Positions 22,175-33,232 of a stretch of DNA of 64,000 nucleotides are shown here, in pieces; within the stretch, counting starts at the first letter, position 1; every line of letters begins with the position of its first letter. The notes under the pieces are model-generated. The model saw nothing but the letters and a program-made list of their open reading frames with translations, was not told the DNA's origin and did no database searches. A program made the position numbers and the translations under genes. This DNA is from Raphanus sativus (taxonomy: Eukaryota > Streptophyta > Magnoliopsida > Brassicales > Brassicaceae). The stretch spans positions 16,492,001-16,556,000 of the forward strand of contig NC_079517.1 in the NCBI RefSeq assembly GCF_000801105.2, written 5' to 3'.

Positions 22175-22182
22175 GGTTTATA

Positions 22183-22673
22183 CATTGTAGTGAAGAGCCA
22201 AACCGCTTGGTTTGTAGACGTAGCTTGCAACTAAACTAATTGGCACCATGGAGAGTATTATTGATGGGCCAAATAAAGATGCTGCCAAACCAAGTGGGCT
22301 TTCTTAACCACGTATCTGGTTAAAGCAAAGCCCAATTTCACAACGCCATTTGTTTCGGATAAGCCCTAAATAACCGAATCATTAACCTATACAGCTCTGA
22401 TTGGAAAATCTCGTCGTTTTCTCTTTAACTTTCCCAGGAAAATTCGTTAGAAGGTAAACCTCAAGAAAACTCTCTTGTTATCTCTCGATTCAAGGTTCTA
22501 GTAATCTCTATCCTTCCCCTATTAGTGAAATATCTGTATCGCAATGTTTCGTTTGGTCTCCTGGAAAACGTCAAACTGACTGATTCTCTAAAGCTGTGAT
22601 TTTGATTTTTCATGTTTGTTACATGTCATTGCGTCTGAACTCTGTGTTGAAATCTTCTCTAGTGACAGCGTGA
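22183..22673 (+). promoter_or_regulatory. Promoter/5' UTR region of the PMD1-like gene, with a likely 5' UTR intron
   Basis: The stretch AAGCCCTAAATAACCG (about 22360) and pyrimidine-rich sequence up to 22440 look like a plant 5' leader. GAAG/GTAAAC at 22453/22454 and an AG at 22667-22668 just before the ATG (22674) would make a 5' UTR intron of about 215 bp. Inferred from sequence style only. Confidence 0.4.
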
Positions 22674-23512
22674 ATGGCGGATCGCGCGGCGGAGACGATC
22701 TCCGACAAGAATCAGGAGCTAACGAGGGAGAATCTGGAGATGAAGGAGAGGTTAAAGAAGCTAACGGGAGAAATGGAGGAGATGAAACACGTGGAAGCGG
22801 AGATGAATCAGAGCATGGGAGAGATGGAGAAAGAGATGGAGGAGTACGAGGAAGAGAAGAAGGCTTTGGAATCTATTTCCACAAGAGCTGTTGAGCTCGA
22901 AGGAGAGGTGTTGAGTCTTCAGGAAGAGCTCAACGCTTCGTTGACGGAGGTGGATAAGAGGGTGGAAGAGGTGGTTGAGCTGAAGAAGGAGTTGGCTGAG
23001 AAGGGAGAGAGCTTGGAAGGGCGTGAGAAGGAAGCTGAGGGGTTAAGGAAGGAAAGAGCTGATGTTGAGAGGAAGGTTAGAGAGTTGGAGAGGAAGATTG
23101 GGGTTTTTGAAGTGAGGGTAGTGGAGGAGAAGAGCAAGAAGGTTAGGTTAGAAGAGGAGATTAGGGAGAAAGGTGATGCGAAAGAGAAGGAGATCAAGGA
23201 TTTGCAGAAGAAATTTGGGGACTTGAATCTGGAGCTGGTGAAGAATGGAGAGGAGTTGAAGAAATGCAAGTCTGAGCAGAAGAAGGGGGCAGGGAGTGAA
23301 GCTGAGGAAAGAGAGAAGGAAATGGAGTTGAGGAAGGAAGAGTTGCTGAAGAAGGTTGAGGAAGCGCAGGAGATGATAGTTGAGTTGAAAGAGAGAGCCA
23401 TGAAGCCTGGTATCAGAGAGAGAAACACATGAAAGTAGAGTTGTGGTGGCCAGTGGTTGGTGCTGGTTTGGTTGCAGCGACCGCGTTTGTCTGCTATTCC
23501 AAGCTAAGGTGA
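22674..23512 (+). CDS. PMD1: PMD1-like tail-anchored coiled-coil protein, frameshifted before the membrane tail
   Basis: The main frame from ATG 22674 to TGA 23430-23432 encodes 252 residues. They are almost entirely Glu/Lys-rich coiled coil (heptads from about residue 10 to 245). Directly after, in another frame, comes EKHMKVELWWPVVGAGLVAA ending CYSKLR at TGA 23510-23512. This is a single hydrophobic segment with a short basic tail. That architecture and the neighbouring PGPP1 gene match Arabidopsis PMD1 (PEROXISOMAL AND MITOCHONDRIAL DIVISION FACTOR 1), a C-terminally anchored protein of peroxisomes and mitochondria that affects organelle division and shape. The two frames differ by two bases and meet at an AGAGAGAG run (about 23414-23422), so a dinucleotide slippage or a sequence error is likely. 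As it reads, the protein would be soluble. Confidence 0.75.
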
Positions 23513-24308
23513 ATTTTTTTAATTGATGTGTAACGGATGAGAGGAATAATAACTGATGACCAAGTTCTTAAGATTGATATCAGGAAATTGATGATTTGGA
23601 GTTGGATTTGAGTTTTTGTGATGCTTTTTTTGTTGATGCCACGGATGTTTCATTCGCAACTGTGCTTTATCACTTCGGCTTGTCCCTTTTCTTTTACATT
23701 TTGCCTGATTTCAAAGAGACATGATTTGCTTCACCAGTGCTTCTTCATCCCAAGTCCATGAGTACCAATATTTCCTTGGAAAGGAAAAAAAAACTTAAAT
23801 ATATTTGAGACGGTTTTGAAAGTTCTTCTTGGAAGAAACATATCAAAGGTCTGGTCTGACTTCAAGAAATGAAGCAACTCATTGTAGATTATTTAGTAGA
23901 TTACATCAAAGACCAAGAATCTTCATATCTGTGTTTTCCTATAGCCATGGCGCAAGGCGCACCAAGATACAGACTAAAACGAGGCTATGTCGTAGAAGCG
24001 CTTGTCTTGGTGCAGCTAGAAAAGACCTCGCCATGGCTTAAGGTCCTATCCTGATTGCGTCTCTTTAAAAAAGACACAGCTTCATTAGGAATGCTAAAGC
24101 TAGCTTTTGTTGCTGTCCGTTTATTTATATTTTTGGAAAGCCAAGCGTGTGGAACAAAACAAAAGTAGTCAATCTATTTGTCTAAAACAAGAGATCTGGA
24201 GTTTCTCTCTTCGCGTTTCCGATAAACAACTTACAACTAACTTTTTTTGTTGGTCAAATATAAAAGTAACAAAAGAAAAAAAAAGGGAATATTATAAAGA
24301 AGGGGGAG
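23513..24308. other. Intergenic region between PMD1-like and PGPP1-like genes
   Basis: The first part is probably the PMD1 3' UTR. Short plus-strand ORFs at 23829-24054 overlap in two frames and show no recognised domain. The last ~100 bp before 24309 is the leader of the phosphatase gene. Confidence 0.4.
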
Positions 24309-25780
24309 ATGCAGACCCCATCGATGGCTGCCTCCACTACTTCCTATTACCCAATCCCCAAAAGCTTCCTTCTTTCTCCCCCTTCCCGTTACAAACGTAA
24401 CCCTAATAATCTCATCTCTTGCTCCACCAAACCCATCTCTCCTCTGCAAACAACAACCCATCGAATCCAAAAGCAGCATCTTCCTCTCCCACCCACTTTC
24501 GAAGATTCCTTTCTCCTCTACCAATTCAGCTCCCCGACCGAAGACCCAGGATTCTCTAACCGGATCTCCGACGGAGAACCGGTCGAATTGGTTATCCGCG
24601 GCGTCGAAGAAGGAGACAACAAAAGCTTGGTAATTTCGTCGAACATGTGGTGGGCAGATCTGAAAGCGGCTCTTGGGCAACGAATCAACGTAGAGGGCAT
24701 CGTCTCTTCCGTCTCCGTGATCGTGAAAGATCGTCACTTGGTTCTTCCCCATGTTTCCGTCAGAGATTTACGCTACATTGACTGGGGAGAGCTGAAGCGA
24801 AAGGGGTTCAAGGGTGTAGTCTTCGATAAAGATAATACTCTCACTGCTCCTTACTCTCTAGCGATCTGGCCACCCCTCAGGCCTTCTATTGAGCAGTGTA
24901 AAGCCGTGTTTGGTCATGACATCGCCGTGTTTAGCAACTCCGCTGGTAAACAGAAAATCAAATATTGGATAAAGTTTGAATCTTTTTGTTGTTTGGTTGA
25001 TTTTGAAGATGCTAACTTTATTATGTCTTTGTTACATTTTAGGGCTTACGGAGTATGATCACGATGATTCGAAAGCTAAAGCATTGGAGGCTGAAACAGG
25101 GATTAGAGTGTTGAGACATAGTATGTTTGCTTTGTATATCTTTCTCTTGGGTTTTGTAGCTTTGTTAACTGATGAAGACTGTTTTCAAAAATTTATGATT
25201 TTTTAGAGACAAAGAAGCCTGCGGGAACTGCTGAAGAAGTTGAGAAACACTTTGGTTGCGCTTCTTCAGAGCTAATCATGGTAAATTAATCATGTTAGGG
25301 ATGGAACTGGTTGGTAGATAAGATGTTTGGTATGTAAGGTTTTAAGTGTTTTTTTTTTTGGCGCAGGTGGGTGATCGACCTTTCACGGATATTGTCTACG
25401 GGAACAGAAACGGGTTTCTAACTGTGTTAACTGAACCGTTGAGTCGAGCTGAGGAGCCTTTCATTGTTAGACAGGTTGTTTTTTTTTTTTGTCTCCTCTT
25501 CCTTGTACACTTTATGTGCCTTAAGAAGAACATTTTAGATTTGTCCAGAACTCTGTTTCTACGTCACACTTCGTTTAGCCTCTCGGATTGCTTGAAACTT
25601 GTTTTGTATAGTATATAACTAGTGGAGTTTTTCACTTATTTGGTGGGACACAAAATTGTACAGGTGAGGAGATTAGAGTTGGCCTTGTTGAAACGTTGGT
25701 TGAGAAAAGGTTTGAAGCCTGTGGATCACATTTTGGTATCAGATGTAACACCATTTGTAAAGGATCCTTCAGATTTATAA
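24309..25780 (+). CDS. PGPP1: Phosphatidylglycerophosphate phosphatase 1-like HAD phosphatase (plastid)
   Basis: Five exons (24309-24945, 25043-25120, 25207-25280, 25367-25474, 25664-25780) join in frame for 337 residues. HAD motif I is VVFDKDNTLT (Asp173, Asp175), motif II VFSNSAG (about 207-213), a Lys-rich motif III KKPAGT (about 241) and motif IV VGDRPFTDI (Asp266, Asp271). The N-terminal ~55 residues are Ser/Thr-rich with few acids, fitting a plastid transit peptide. By family, this enzyme removes the phosphate from phosphatidylglycerophosphate to give phosphatidylglycerol, needed for thylakoids. Arabidopsis PGPP1 is, from memory, the direct neighbour of PMD1, as here. A second in-frame Met at codon 6 could be the true start. 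No lesion is seen. Confidence 0.92.
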
Positions 25781-26150
25781 GAAGGGTTCTCATTTTGCTC
25801 AAGCAACAACTCTGTTCCTTGTTTTCTTTTTGGTGTAATGGCCATTTTGACTTTTGGCTAAATGAGTAATGGTAATTCAAAGTTTGGGTTTCGAATCATT
25901 GGTAATGCAAAGGAGCAAAATTTAGAGAATTGAAAGATTCATGTATTTGATGGACAGTCTTTGCCTTGGTATAAATAAGATTGGAAAAAGAACCGACAGC
26001 TCACAATAAGCATGCATAAATAGTAATGTTTAGCAATGAATCTCAGCGTATCATAACCAAACCAAGACCAAACACTGTATGTTGCAAGACAAGCAAGATA
26101 CTAGAAATAGTATTAGACAGTTCGGTTTATGGGAAGTGGAAAAAAGAAAT
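25781..26150. other. 3' flank of PGPP1-like gene
   Basis: Probable 3' UTR followed by spacer. No gene seen. Confidence 0.4.
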
Positions 26151-26158
26151 CTAACATA

Positions 26159-26417
26159 CTCCCTCCGTTTCTTAAAGAGTGTCGTTGTGATATTTTTCAC
26201 ACAGATTAAGAAAGTTGTTGAAATATAGGTAAGTTGTAATTAATTATACCTCTTTGACCAATAGTATTTTAGATAAATAAAATTATTTATAAAATCAATG
26301 CAGTTTGCAATTAATTTTCAGCTGAAAGTTAGTATAATTTACATTGGAATTGTAAAGTGACACTCTTTGTGTAACAAGAAAATGAGTTCAGAATGACACT
26401 TATTATGAAACAGAGAG
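26159..26417. mobile_element. Stowaway-like MITE (copy A)
   Basis: It starts CTCCCTCCGTTTCTTAAA and ends TATGAAACAGAGAG, with TA on each side (26157-26158, 26418-26419). CTCCCTCCG termini and a TA duplication define the Stowaway (Tc1/mariner-type) MITEs. It is about 260 bp with no coding. Nearly the same sequence recurs at 45688-45948. Confidence 0.9.
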
Positions 26418-26419
26418 TA

Positions 26420-27659
26420 CTTCACACCAAGGCCCTACAAAGTCAAAAACTCTAATTCTAGGCTGGCATGCCTTTATAGACAGCAGCCTAGAAAAACTCC
26501 ATATTGTTGGAGGTATAAGAATATTCACAGACCAGTTTCTAAAGAATATTGCTTAGGGGATGTTACTCAACTTGGCTCTTTAGGTTTTCCAGGGGTGAAC
26601 TAGAATCATGTTGCCTACCTTGGTGTTTGGAATGAGTCTGGTTTGCCTTTTTCACTGATTAGGCTTGTATTAGTACCAAATTATTACCTGTTCCATTGTA
26701 TTACCTGTAGAATGAATGAAGAAAGGTAAAACCAAAATCCTTTACAGTGGACTACGGCTCATTGTAAGAGCATCCAACATTCTTAAATTTGGAGTTCTTG
26801 ATGCAGAATCCAAAACCACATCAGACTTACCAAACCAGTTCCTTTGGAGTCAGATATACTTTTCTGTTCTGTGTAATGCCATTTTATATCTTTCAGTAAG
26901 GATGAGGATCTTTTGTGAACATAATTTTTAATAATGATCCTCTAGACTATATTTGAAAAGTGATTTGTACATATGTCATCACTACAATTACTCTCAACAA
27001 AAAATGATGACATGGCTTAAAAGAAATATGACATGGTATTGTTGTAATTGTGACATATAAAATTTTCTATATTAAAATTTATGTTTTTGGTAAGATTTAT
27101 TAAATATGGTAATGACTATTTTCTATATACGGATTCATATTTTTGGCAAAGTTTCGTAATATATAATAACTAATAAATTTTAAATCAAAAATATTATTTT
27201 TCGACAAGTATCCATTTTGGTAAGATTTTAGAAATATGGTTATACTAATAATTTTTCTATATCTATTAAAATAATATAATTATATATATACATAATAATT
27301 ACGAATTTAATTTTTTCATCAATTTATGAATCATATTTTTATTATCAAAATAAGTGTAGTTACAATTATATATTTATCAACTTATATATGTTATTTATAT
27401 TAATGTATATATTTATTAGAACTAATTTAAAATAAAATTTAACTGAATCAAATATAATATGAATAGAATAACTCTATAAACTTTTAATTATTATTATTAC
27501 AATTTAAATAAAATAAAGTTAAAAAGTTAAAGTAAACTTGAATAAATCAAACTAGAAAAATACATTGTGGTTTTATTTTTTAACTAATAAATTTAAATTT
27601 AAATACTAAAAATTGAAAATTTGTTTACATAAAAATATTTTTAAAACTTTTAGAAAATA
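26420..27659. other. AT-rich spacer
   Basis: No gene seen. A GTAAGAGCATCCAACATTC motif near 26765 resembles one end of a Tourist-like MITE, but no matching right end was found. From about 26940 the sequence is very AT-rich. Confidence 0.4.
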
Positions 27660-29840
27660 TTACACTCAAAAGCAGTTTTAAGTTTTTATTAACAAAATAA
27701 GACATTTTGCACTACTAAGGTAGTTTTCTTTAACCAAATCTACATTTTCAGCTAAAATCTAACTAAATAAATATCCATTACACTAACCAAATATAATATA
27801 TATTTTTTAATTAAGAGAGAAGACAAAATGGATCCCATGTTCTTCTTCTTCGTTTTTTCTTCTTGGTTTCTTTATTTCTTCTTTTGTAAAATGATTGTTG
27901 TTTTTTCAGAATATTTTTTCTAGAAAATATGTTTATAATCAGTATTTTTATTATCTAATCTATCTTTTGAGATATGTGAAGCTATATTTCTGATGGTGGT
28001 ATAATCATGATGTATAAAAGCTCTCTTTCAATGGATATATCTCTGACTCAAACTCTAAGACGAAATTGATCAAAACTGTGGCACTGGTTCTGAATCTCCA
28101 GAATTGTCTTCGCCATGCCTTTTTTTTTGTCACTGCCACCACCTGTGAAAAGCTCGATAGCAACAATGGCCAACTTCGCCATTTTTAAAAATCTAGTCCC
28201 TCATTTTTTGTATTATTTATTTTTGACTCAATACTTTTATTTGTGAAGAAATTTGTTCTATTTTCCTCTCAAACTTCCAAGCTTTTGTTTTGTTAGGTTA
28301 AAAATATCAACAATACAAACATAGTAATATATGGGGGTTGGATGAGCAGATGTTGATGTCTAAAGACACTAACTTCATTAACATATGTCCATGTACACTT
28401 GTACACATACACATATAAATATTTACACATGCACACATGTATGTATTCTAAACCCTGGTTATACAATTATGTATGCAAATATAGTATTAACAATTAAATT
28501 ATACTTAAATCATCTAAATCAACTTATGTACATATAAATGTTAATGTACACGTTGATGATATTTGCGGTGATAATATTTTGTAACCGCTGCTTTGTAATC
28601 GGTGTACACATTGTTTTTTAAACCAATGTATATGTTGAGTCAAAATTGTGTATACGTGGACAGTCAATCATCATGTACATTATGTACATATAAATGTTAA
28701 TAAATTCTATATGTTACTGCAACGACAATACATTATTAATCTTTGTTTGTACACAATTTCTTATTGTTAACCTTTAACTTTTATGTACACCAGCTTCAGT
28801 GTCCATTTTTCACATGTTTCAGTGTACACCAGTTTCAGTGTTCAACTTTTATGTACACCAGCTTCAGTGTCCATTTTTCACATGCTTCAGTGTACACCAG
28901 CTTCAGTGTTCAACATGTTGTGTACATACGTTAGCGCACATGTGTACATTGAAGGTTCGTGACGTACATTGTACAACAAATATGGTAGTGTACATGTGTA
29001 CAACAAATATGGTAGTGTACATGTGTACAATACTGAAAACTTGTATATATATAACAGTGGATTTTGTTTTTTTTAGCATTGTATACATACACCATCATGT
29101 ACCAATCTACACGAAAAACATAAACATACATGTTCGTGTAATTATAGAAGGTCGTGTCTGCAAAATTAAAAAATGTGAAATCAATTTAAAAGGGTGCAAA
29201 TCAAAAACCTTTGGATTAGAAATGAATATTTTCAAATTTCTATGGACCAAATGTGCAATAAAACTACAATTGGCCATTGTAATCCATCAAGCTTTTGCAG
29301 CAAAGACAACAAGAAAGATACAGCGATGAGAAATAAGCAGCGACGAGTAGGAGGCAACGAGGAGACATAAATGAGATGGAGGCAGAGGTTTCAGCCTGAC
29401 GGAGGCGCAAATTGAGATGGTTACAAGAGGCAAAGACTTTGGTTTTGGGTTGAAGAAATCTTTCTATGGAGGTTCCATGCCTATTTTCCGTATTGATTTT
29501 TAGACATGTAAATCTGCAAAAGAAAAAAATTAGTGATACATAAAATTTAAAAAATGAAATTATGAAGGTAAAAAATAATGATTTGTGGAAAAAAATGTGG
29601 GTTACATGAAAAAAAAAAGAGGAAGAAGTCGAACAAATTTTTGAAAAAGAAGAAGGAAAACATTGTGATAATCAAATAGAGAAAGGAGAGAGATAATGCA
29701 AGTTGTGAAATGTGAGACCATTTTGGTCACATGAGTTAACTTAGTTAGATATTATTTGGTTTTAGTTATAAAAAAACTACCTCAGTAGTTGAAACTGTCT
29801 TTTGTTGTAATAAAAACATAAAAACTGTCTCTAAGTGTTA
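27660..29840. mobile_element. Long-TIR element (possibly MULE-like) with GTACA-rich interior
   Basis: The ends are inverted repeats of about 120 bp. The left (about 27660-27780) contains CTAAGGTAGTTTTC and ATCTAACTAA. The right (about 29720-29840) contains TTAGTTAGAT and AACTACCTCAGTAG. Outer parts share AAGCAGTTTTAAG / AAAAACTGTCTC-type sequence. No confident target duplication was found, so the superfamily is uncertain; the long TIRs suggest a Mutator-like element. The interior (about 28320-29110) is packed with GTACAC/TGTACA words, including tandem repeats. No transposase is recognised, and the ORFs inside (for example 28799-29329) look like by-products of the repeats. Confidence 0.65.
28776..28914. 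repeat. Tandem repeat, two copies of a 68-bp unit
   Basis: AACTTTTATGTACACCAGC starts at 28776 and again at 28844, a period of 68. Each unit contains two half-units with TACACCAGCTTCAGTGT. A separate 27-bp duplication (ACAACAAATATGGTAGTGT) lies at about 28973-29026. Confidence 0.9.
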
Positions 29841-30929
29841 ATAACTCAAATTTTTATATATGCGCATGGCACAGAAAAATTTCTAGTGAGAATCTTGAAA
29901 CATGAAGCCATTCAAACCAGTTACAAGATTTGTTCAGACTGCGAGCTCGTCGTGATTTATAAGAAAAATTCTGGTAATGTTCTCTTTCTATCCGGAACAC
30001 CCGTTCTACTTGGTATCCTGATTTAACCGTGTATCTTCCAGTATTAGTAAAATGTCATCCATCTCGATCTGCTCTCAAAATTCGGCTGAGTGGTATGCTT
30101 TCAATTATTTTCACATCTTGAGGATCCACCAAAGTCCAAATTACCTGTAAATTACCAACAAATTGTTTTTTTTTAATGTGTGATATTTTATGGTCTCAAT
30201 AATTTATAATAATTTTAAAAACGATGAAGATTTCAAAATTAAAATATTAACTTTTCAATATATGTTTAATGAAAATATAAAAATATAAGTATGTATTTTC
30301 ATATGATGTACATATTAATTTAAACGATATGAAATATATATATACATAAACACCTATTAAAATAAAATTATTTATTCGTATGGTTTTATAATCATTGTAT
30401 CTTATTACATAAAAAAATTTAAACTTTGATCACAAAAGTTTATGTGAGACTTTTAGCATCTTTTTAGTAATTTATACTCGTTTTGAAAAAATCAAAATTC
30501 AACATATACAAAAGTCTAAATTTTTATTATATGATTAATGTAACTGTATAATTTATATTAGTAATAAAGAATTAAAGATAGAAAGTATAGAAATTTTTAG
30601 CAAATATTTATTATTTTAAATCATTAATTGTCATACATATATTTTAATCATATTAGTTAATTCCGTAGGTTTTATTTAAGGAAATAATAGATAATACATT
30701 TCAATTGATAAATGAATGGTCTATAATGGACATATTATATAATATAACATTCCATAGCAATTTAATTTTGGACTAACAAAATTCTCAATTGATTCTTAAA
30801 TCGTCACGTAAACAAAATTAACATTTCAATTATATAACAACTCAGCATGGTGCTTTTTTAATTAGTTCAAATTTCAGGTTATAATTTTAAACGTTTCTTG
30901 TTTAATGTATAAAGAATAATTAAGGTATG
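29841..30929. other. AT-rich spacer
   Basis: No gene seen. A 63-codon plus-strand ORF at 29835-30026 has no recognised domain. Confidence 0.4.
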
Positions 30930-31129
30930 TCTTATAAATTCAATCATCATGTTTTGGAGATGTAGTTCTTTCTCTAAACCCTCATGATATCAATACAATC
31001 TTTGTGTTCTTGAATACAACTCTCAAGCTTCTTCCTTTCTATTTTATGAACCTAGATAAAACTCTATGAGCTATTTTATATTTCAATAAATCTCTGTTTT
31101 ATTATTATTCTCATGGTATCAGAATCAGG
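30930..31129 (+). mobile_element. Ty1/copia LTR end with primer-binding site (relic)
   Basis: TGGTATCAGAATCAGG at about 31114-31129 resembles the Ty1/copia primer-binding site complementary to the 3' end of initiator methionine tRNA (TGGTATCAGAGC). It directly follows an LTR-like end (ATTATTCTCA). The preceding ~180 bp (CTCATGATATCAATACAATC and CAATAAATCTCTG) reads like a short copia LTR. The left boundary is not fixed, and no gag or pol follows. Confidence 0.5.
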
Positions 31130-31150
31130 TATATATATATATATATATAT
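31130..31150. repeat. (AT)n microsatellite
   Basis: About ten AT units directly after the PBS-like motif. Confidence 0.9.
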
Positions 31151-31740
31151 GCAAGTTTCATTTTCTTTTCAACAGTAGACTTTTTGAATATAACTTTAGC
31201 GAGTCTTTTTGAAAAGTGTAGTAATCCCTCAATTTATTTAATGTCTTAAAAAATTGTTAGAAAATAAGTGATATTTTCACTAAGAAAAATGTATGTTTAA
31301 TAGGCTAGCTGTGAATTTCAGATAAGATTTTGAAAATTTTCAGTACATGTATAATTTAATGTAATTTCCAAAGGTATCAACTTGTGTAGGGAACATTGGC
31401 AATCGCACAACCAATACGACAACGTGCTTGTCTTCAAAATAATTAATTTGTACCTCTTTTTACATTGAAATGATTTATGTTATCCAAAATAACTGACACT
31501 TTCTTTAAGAAACAAAATAGCTGACACTTAAATATAGGATTTTCGTTTGAGAAATTAAAAATAGGATAGTGTACGATTTTTATCCATTCTGGCCGCACTT
31601 GGTAATTTAGATAACATATTTTCTGGCTTGAAAAAAGAATTAAAACAAATTATTGTTATGGCAACTGGTATAAGAATGTATAACAGTTTAAAAAAAACTA
31701 AGAACAAGAGTAATCTAATGGGATACAATTTGTACAATAT

Positions 31741-32300
31741 ATAGAACACTTGAAAAATCCATAAATCATGTATTTTTTGAATGTCCAACGGTGATTGAGA
31801 TTTAAATATTTTTACGAATTCCATCTAATCTAGATAAATTTTTTACTCATTCACTTTTTGCAAAAATAGATTATTTATTTTGGAGGGTTTTCTGGAATTG
31901 AAAATTCATCAGTTTACATGGATCTCATGGTATATATGAAAATGAAAAAACAACAAAGTATTTAGCAACTTGGGTATTGATCCTATAAATACTCTCGAAT
32001 GACAGAAACAGAGTCATTACTTTGAATTGAAGCACACAATTCACTTACTCAGAGAATCGATCAAACTCGGTTTCCAGTAAAATCAATAGTATTGTATATT
32101 CAAGGTAGATGATGCTTTATGGAAGGATCATGTAAAAATTAGGAAGCTTATATTGGATAAGGGTGGTATAACACACTGGAAAATTTTGATGGTTTGATGG
32201 GAACGAGAAATATAAGAGCGAGTCAGTCGCCACTCGAAGATAAATGCTCTTATTTTGACAATGGAATGTATGAAGAATCTAAGACAGTTTACTGTTACAT
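31741..32300 (+). pseudogene. Degenerate LINE fragment (zf-RVT to RNase H)
   Basis: Read through several frameshifts, the plus strand gives SINHVFFECPTVIEI near 31750, DYLFWR near 31870, KNNKVFSNLGIDPINTLE near 31950 and GTRNIRASQSPLED near 32200. These match, in order, the zinc-binding region, linker and RNase H of plant LINEs. The LINE at 3242-6386 has the corresponding INHLL, ECPPALQVWALS and KARNDKLFNGK. It is a heavily decayed fossil, with no end structures seen. Confidence 0.65.
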
Positions 32301-33061
32301 TTGCAACGAATTATTCTTGATTGGTAAAGATGATTTCGAAGATAGAAATTTTTTTAGCCTTTACAAGTTATTTAGAAATAGATAAATATCTTGAAGAGAA
32401 GTTTCATTAGCTGACAATTCATTTATATACCACGCAAAATTCAATGAATGACAGTTTCGCACGCAGTGTAAAAAACAATCGTCGTTTGTTATCTATATAA
32501 ATACGAAATTACTAGTTTGGTTTACATAGTCTATATAAATCTATTTAAATTGCTGATAGAAAAAAAATTATGGCCACGCTTTGTAGTTTATATAACGTAT
32601 TTGGTTCTTAAATCTTAGTGTACATTTTTCCATATCGAACAACAATGATACATCACTCAACAAAATGTGAAATGTATTATATCCTTTAATTTGACATAGA
32701 CACTTAGTTTGTAAATCTACAGGACGACATGGATGTAGTTGAACCATTGAAGCATATAATTTGAAGTTATTTAATTACTACACTAGTTCAAATAACTATT
32801 TAAAGTCTTATTCCATATCATCCCTTTTTTGATTCAACTACAACCATTCAAATCATGAACAAGAACACGAAACGCAAGTTAGGTGAACATAAATGTCTGA
32901 CAATTCACACCACCTAAGCAGAAAACAATACTCCATAGCACGATATCACTCAAGTTGTATGAGTGCCCTTCCTATTGCTATAAATTATAATTACATGATT
33001 TAATAGTCTAATGTATTTTAGAGCAATAGACACAAAGTATGTTGAAGTGGTCCATTAATTC
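32301..33061. other. AT-rich spacer
   Basis: No gene or clear repeat boundary seen. Confidence 0.4.
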
Positions 33062-33232
33062 CAGTCAGCTATCTACCTTCTTTGGAAGGAAAGAAATGCT
33101 CGTATCTTCACTGCCACCTCCACTCCAGTTCAAATGCTCCACTCTGTCCTTGATCGAATGCTTCGTGATCGCCTTCTCTCGTTTCCAACCTCGACATCTT
33201 CATCATTTTTAAGAGCTTTATTTTTCTTTTAG
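33062..33232 (+). pseudogene. 3' end of a LINE ORF2 (relic)
   Basis: An open stretch to TAG 33230-33232 encodes SAIYLLWKERNARIFTATST, then LDRMLRDRLLSFP. This is the typical C-terminus of plant LINE reverse transcriptase (WKERNAR...DRLLS). It is probably a severely 5'-truncated copy. No tail or target duplication could be defined. Confidence 0.65.

Noticed and set aside
22919..23428. 169-codon minus-strand ORF rich in Ser and Phe
   Set aside because: Antisense shadow of the Glu/Lys-rich coiled-coil gene; GA-rich coding strands give open antisense frames.
24237..24752. 171-codon minus-strand ORF at the start of PGPP1
   Set aside because: Antisense to the well-supported first exon of the HAD phosphatase; no independent signal.
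28799..29329. 176-codon plus-strand ORF
   Set aside because: Built from GTACA-rich tandem repeats inside a long-TIR element; no domain and competing frames on both strands.
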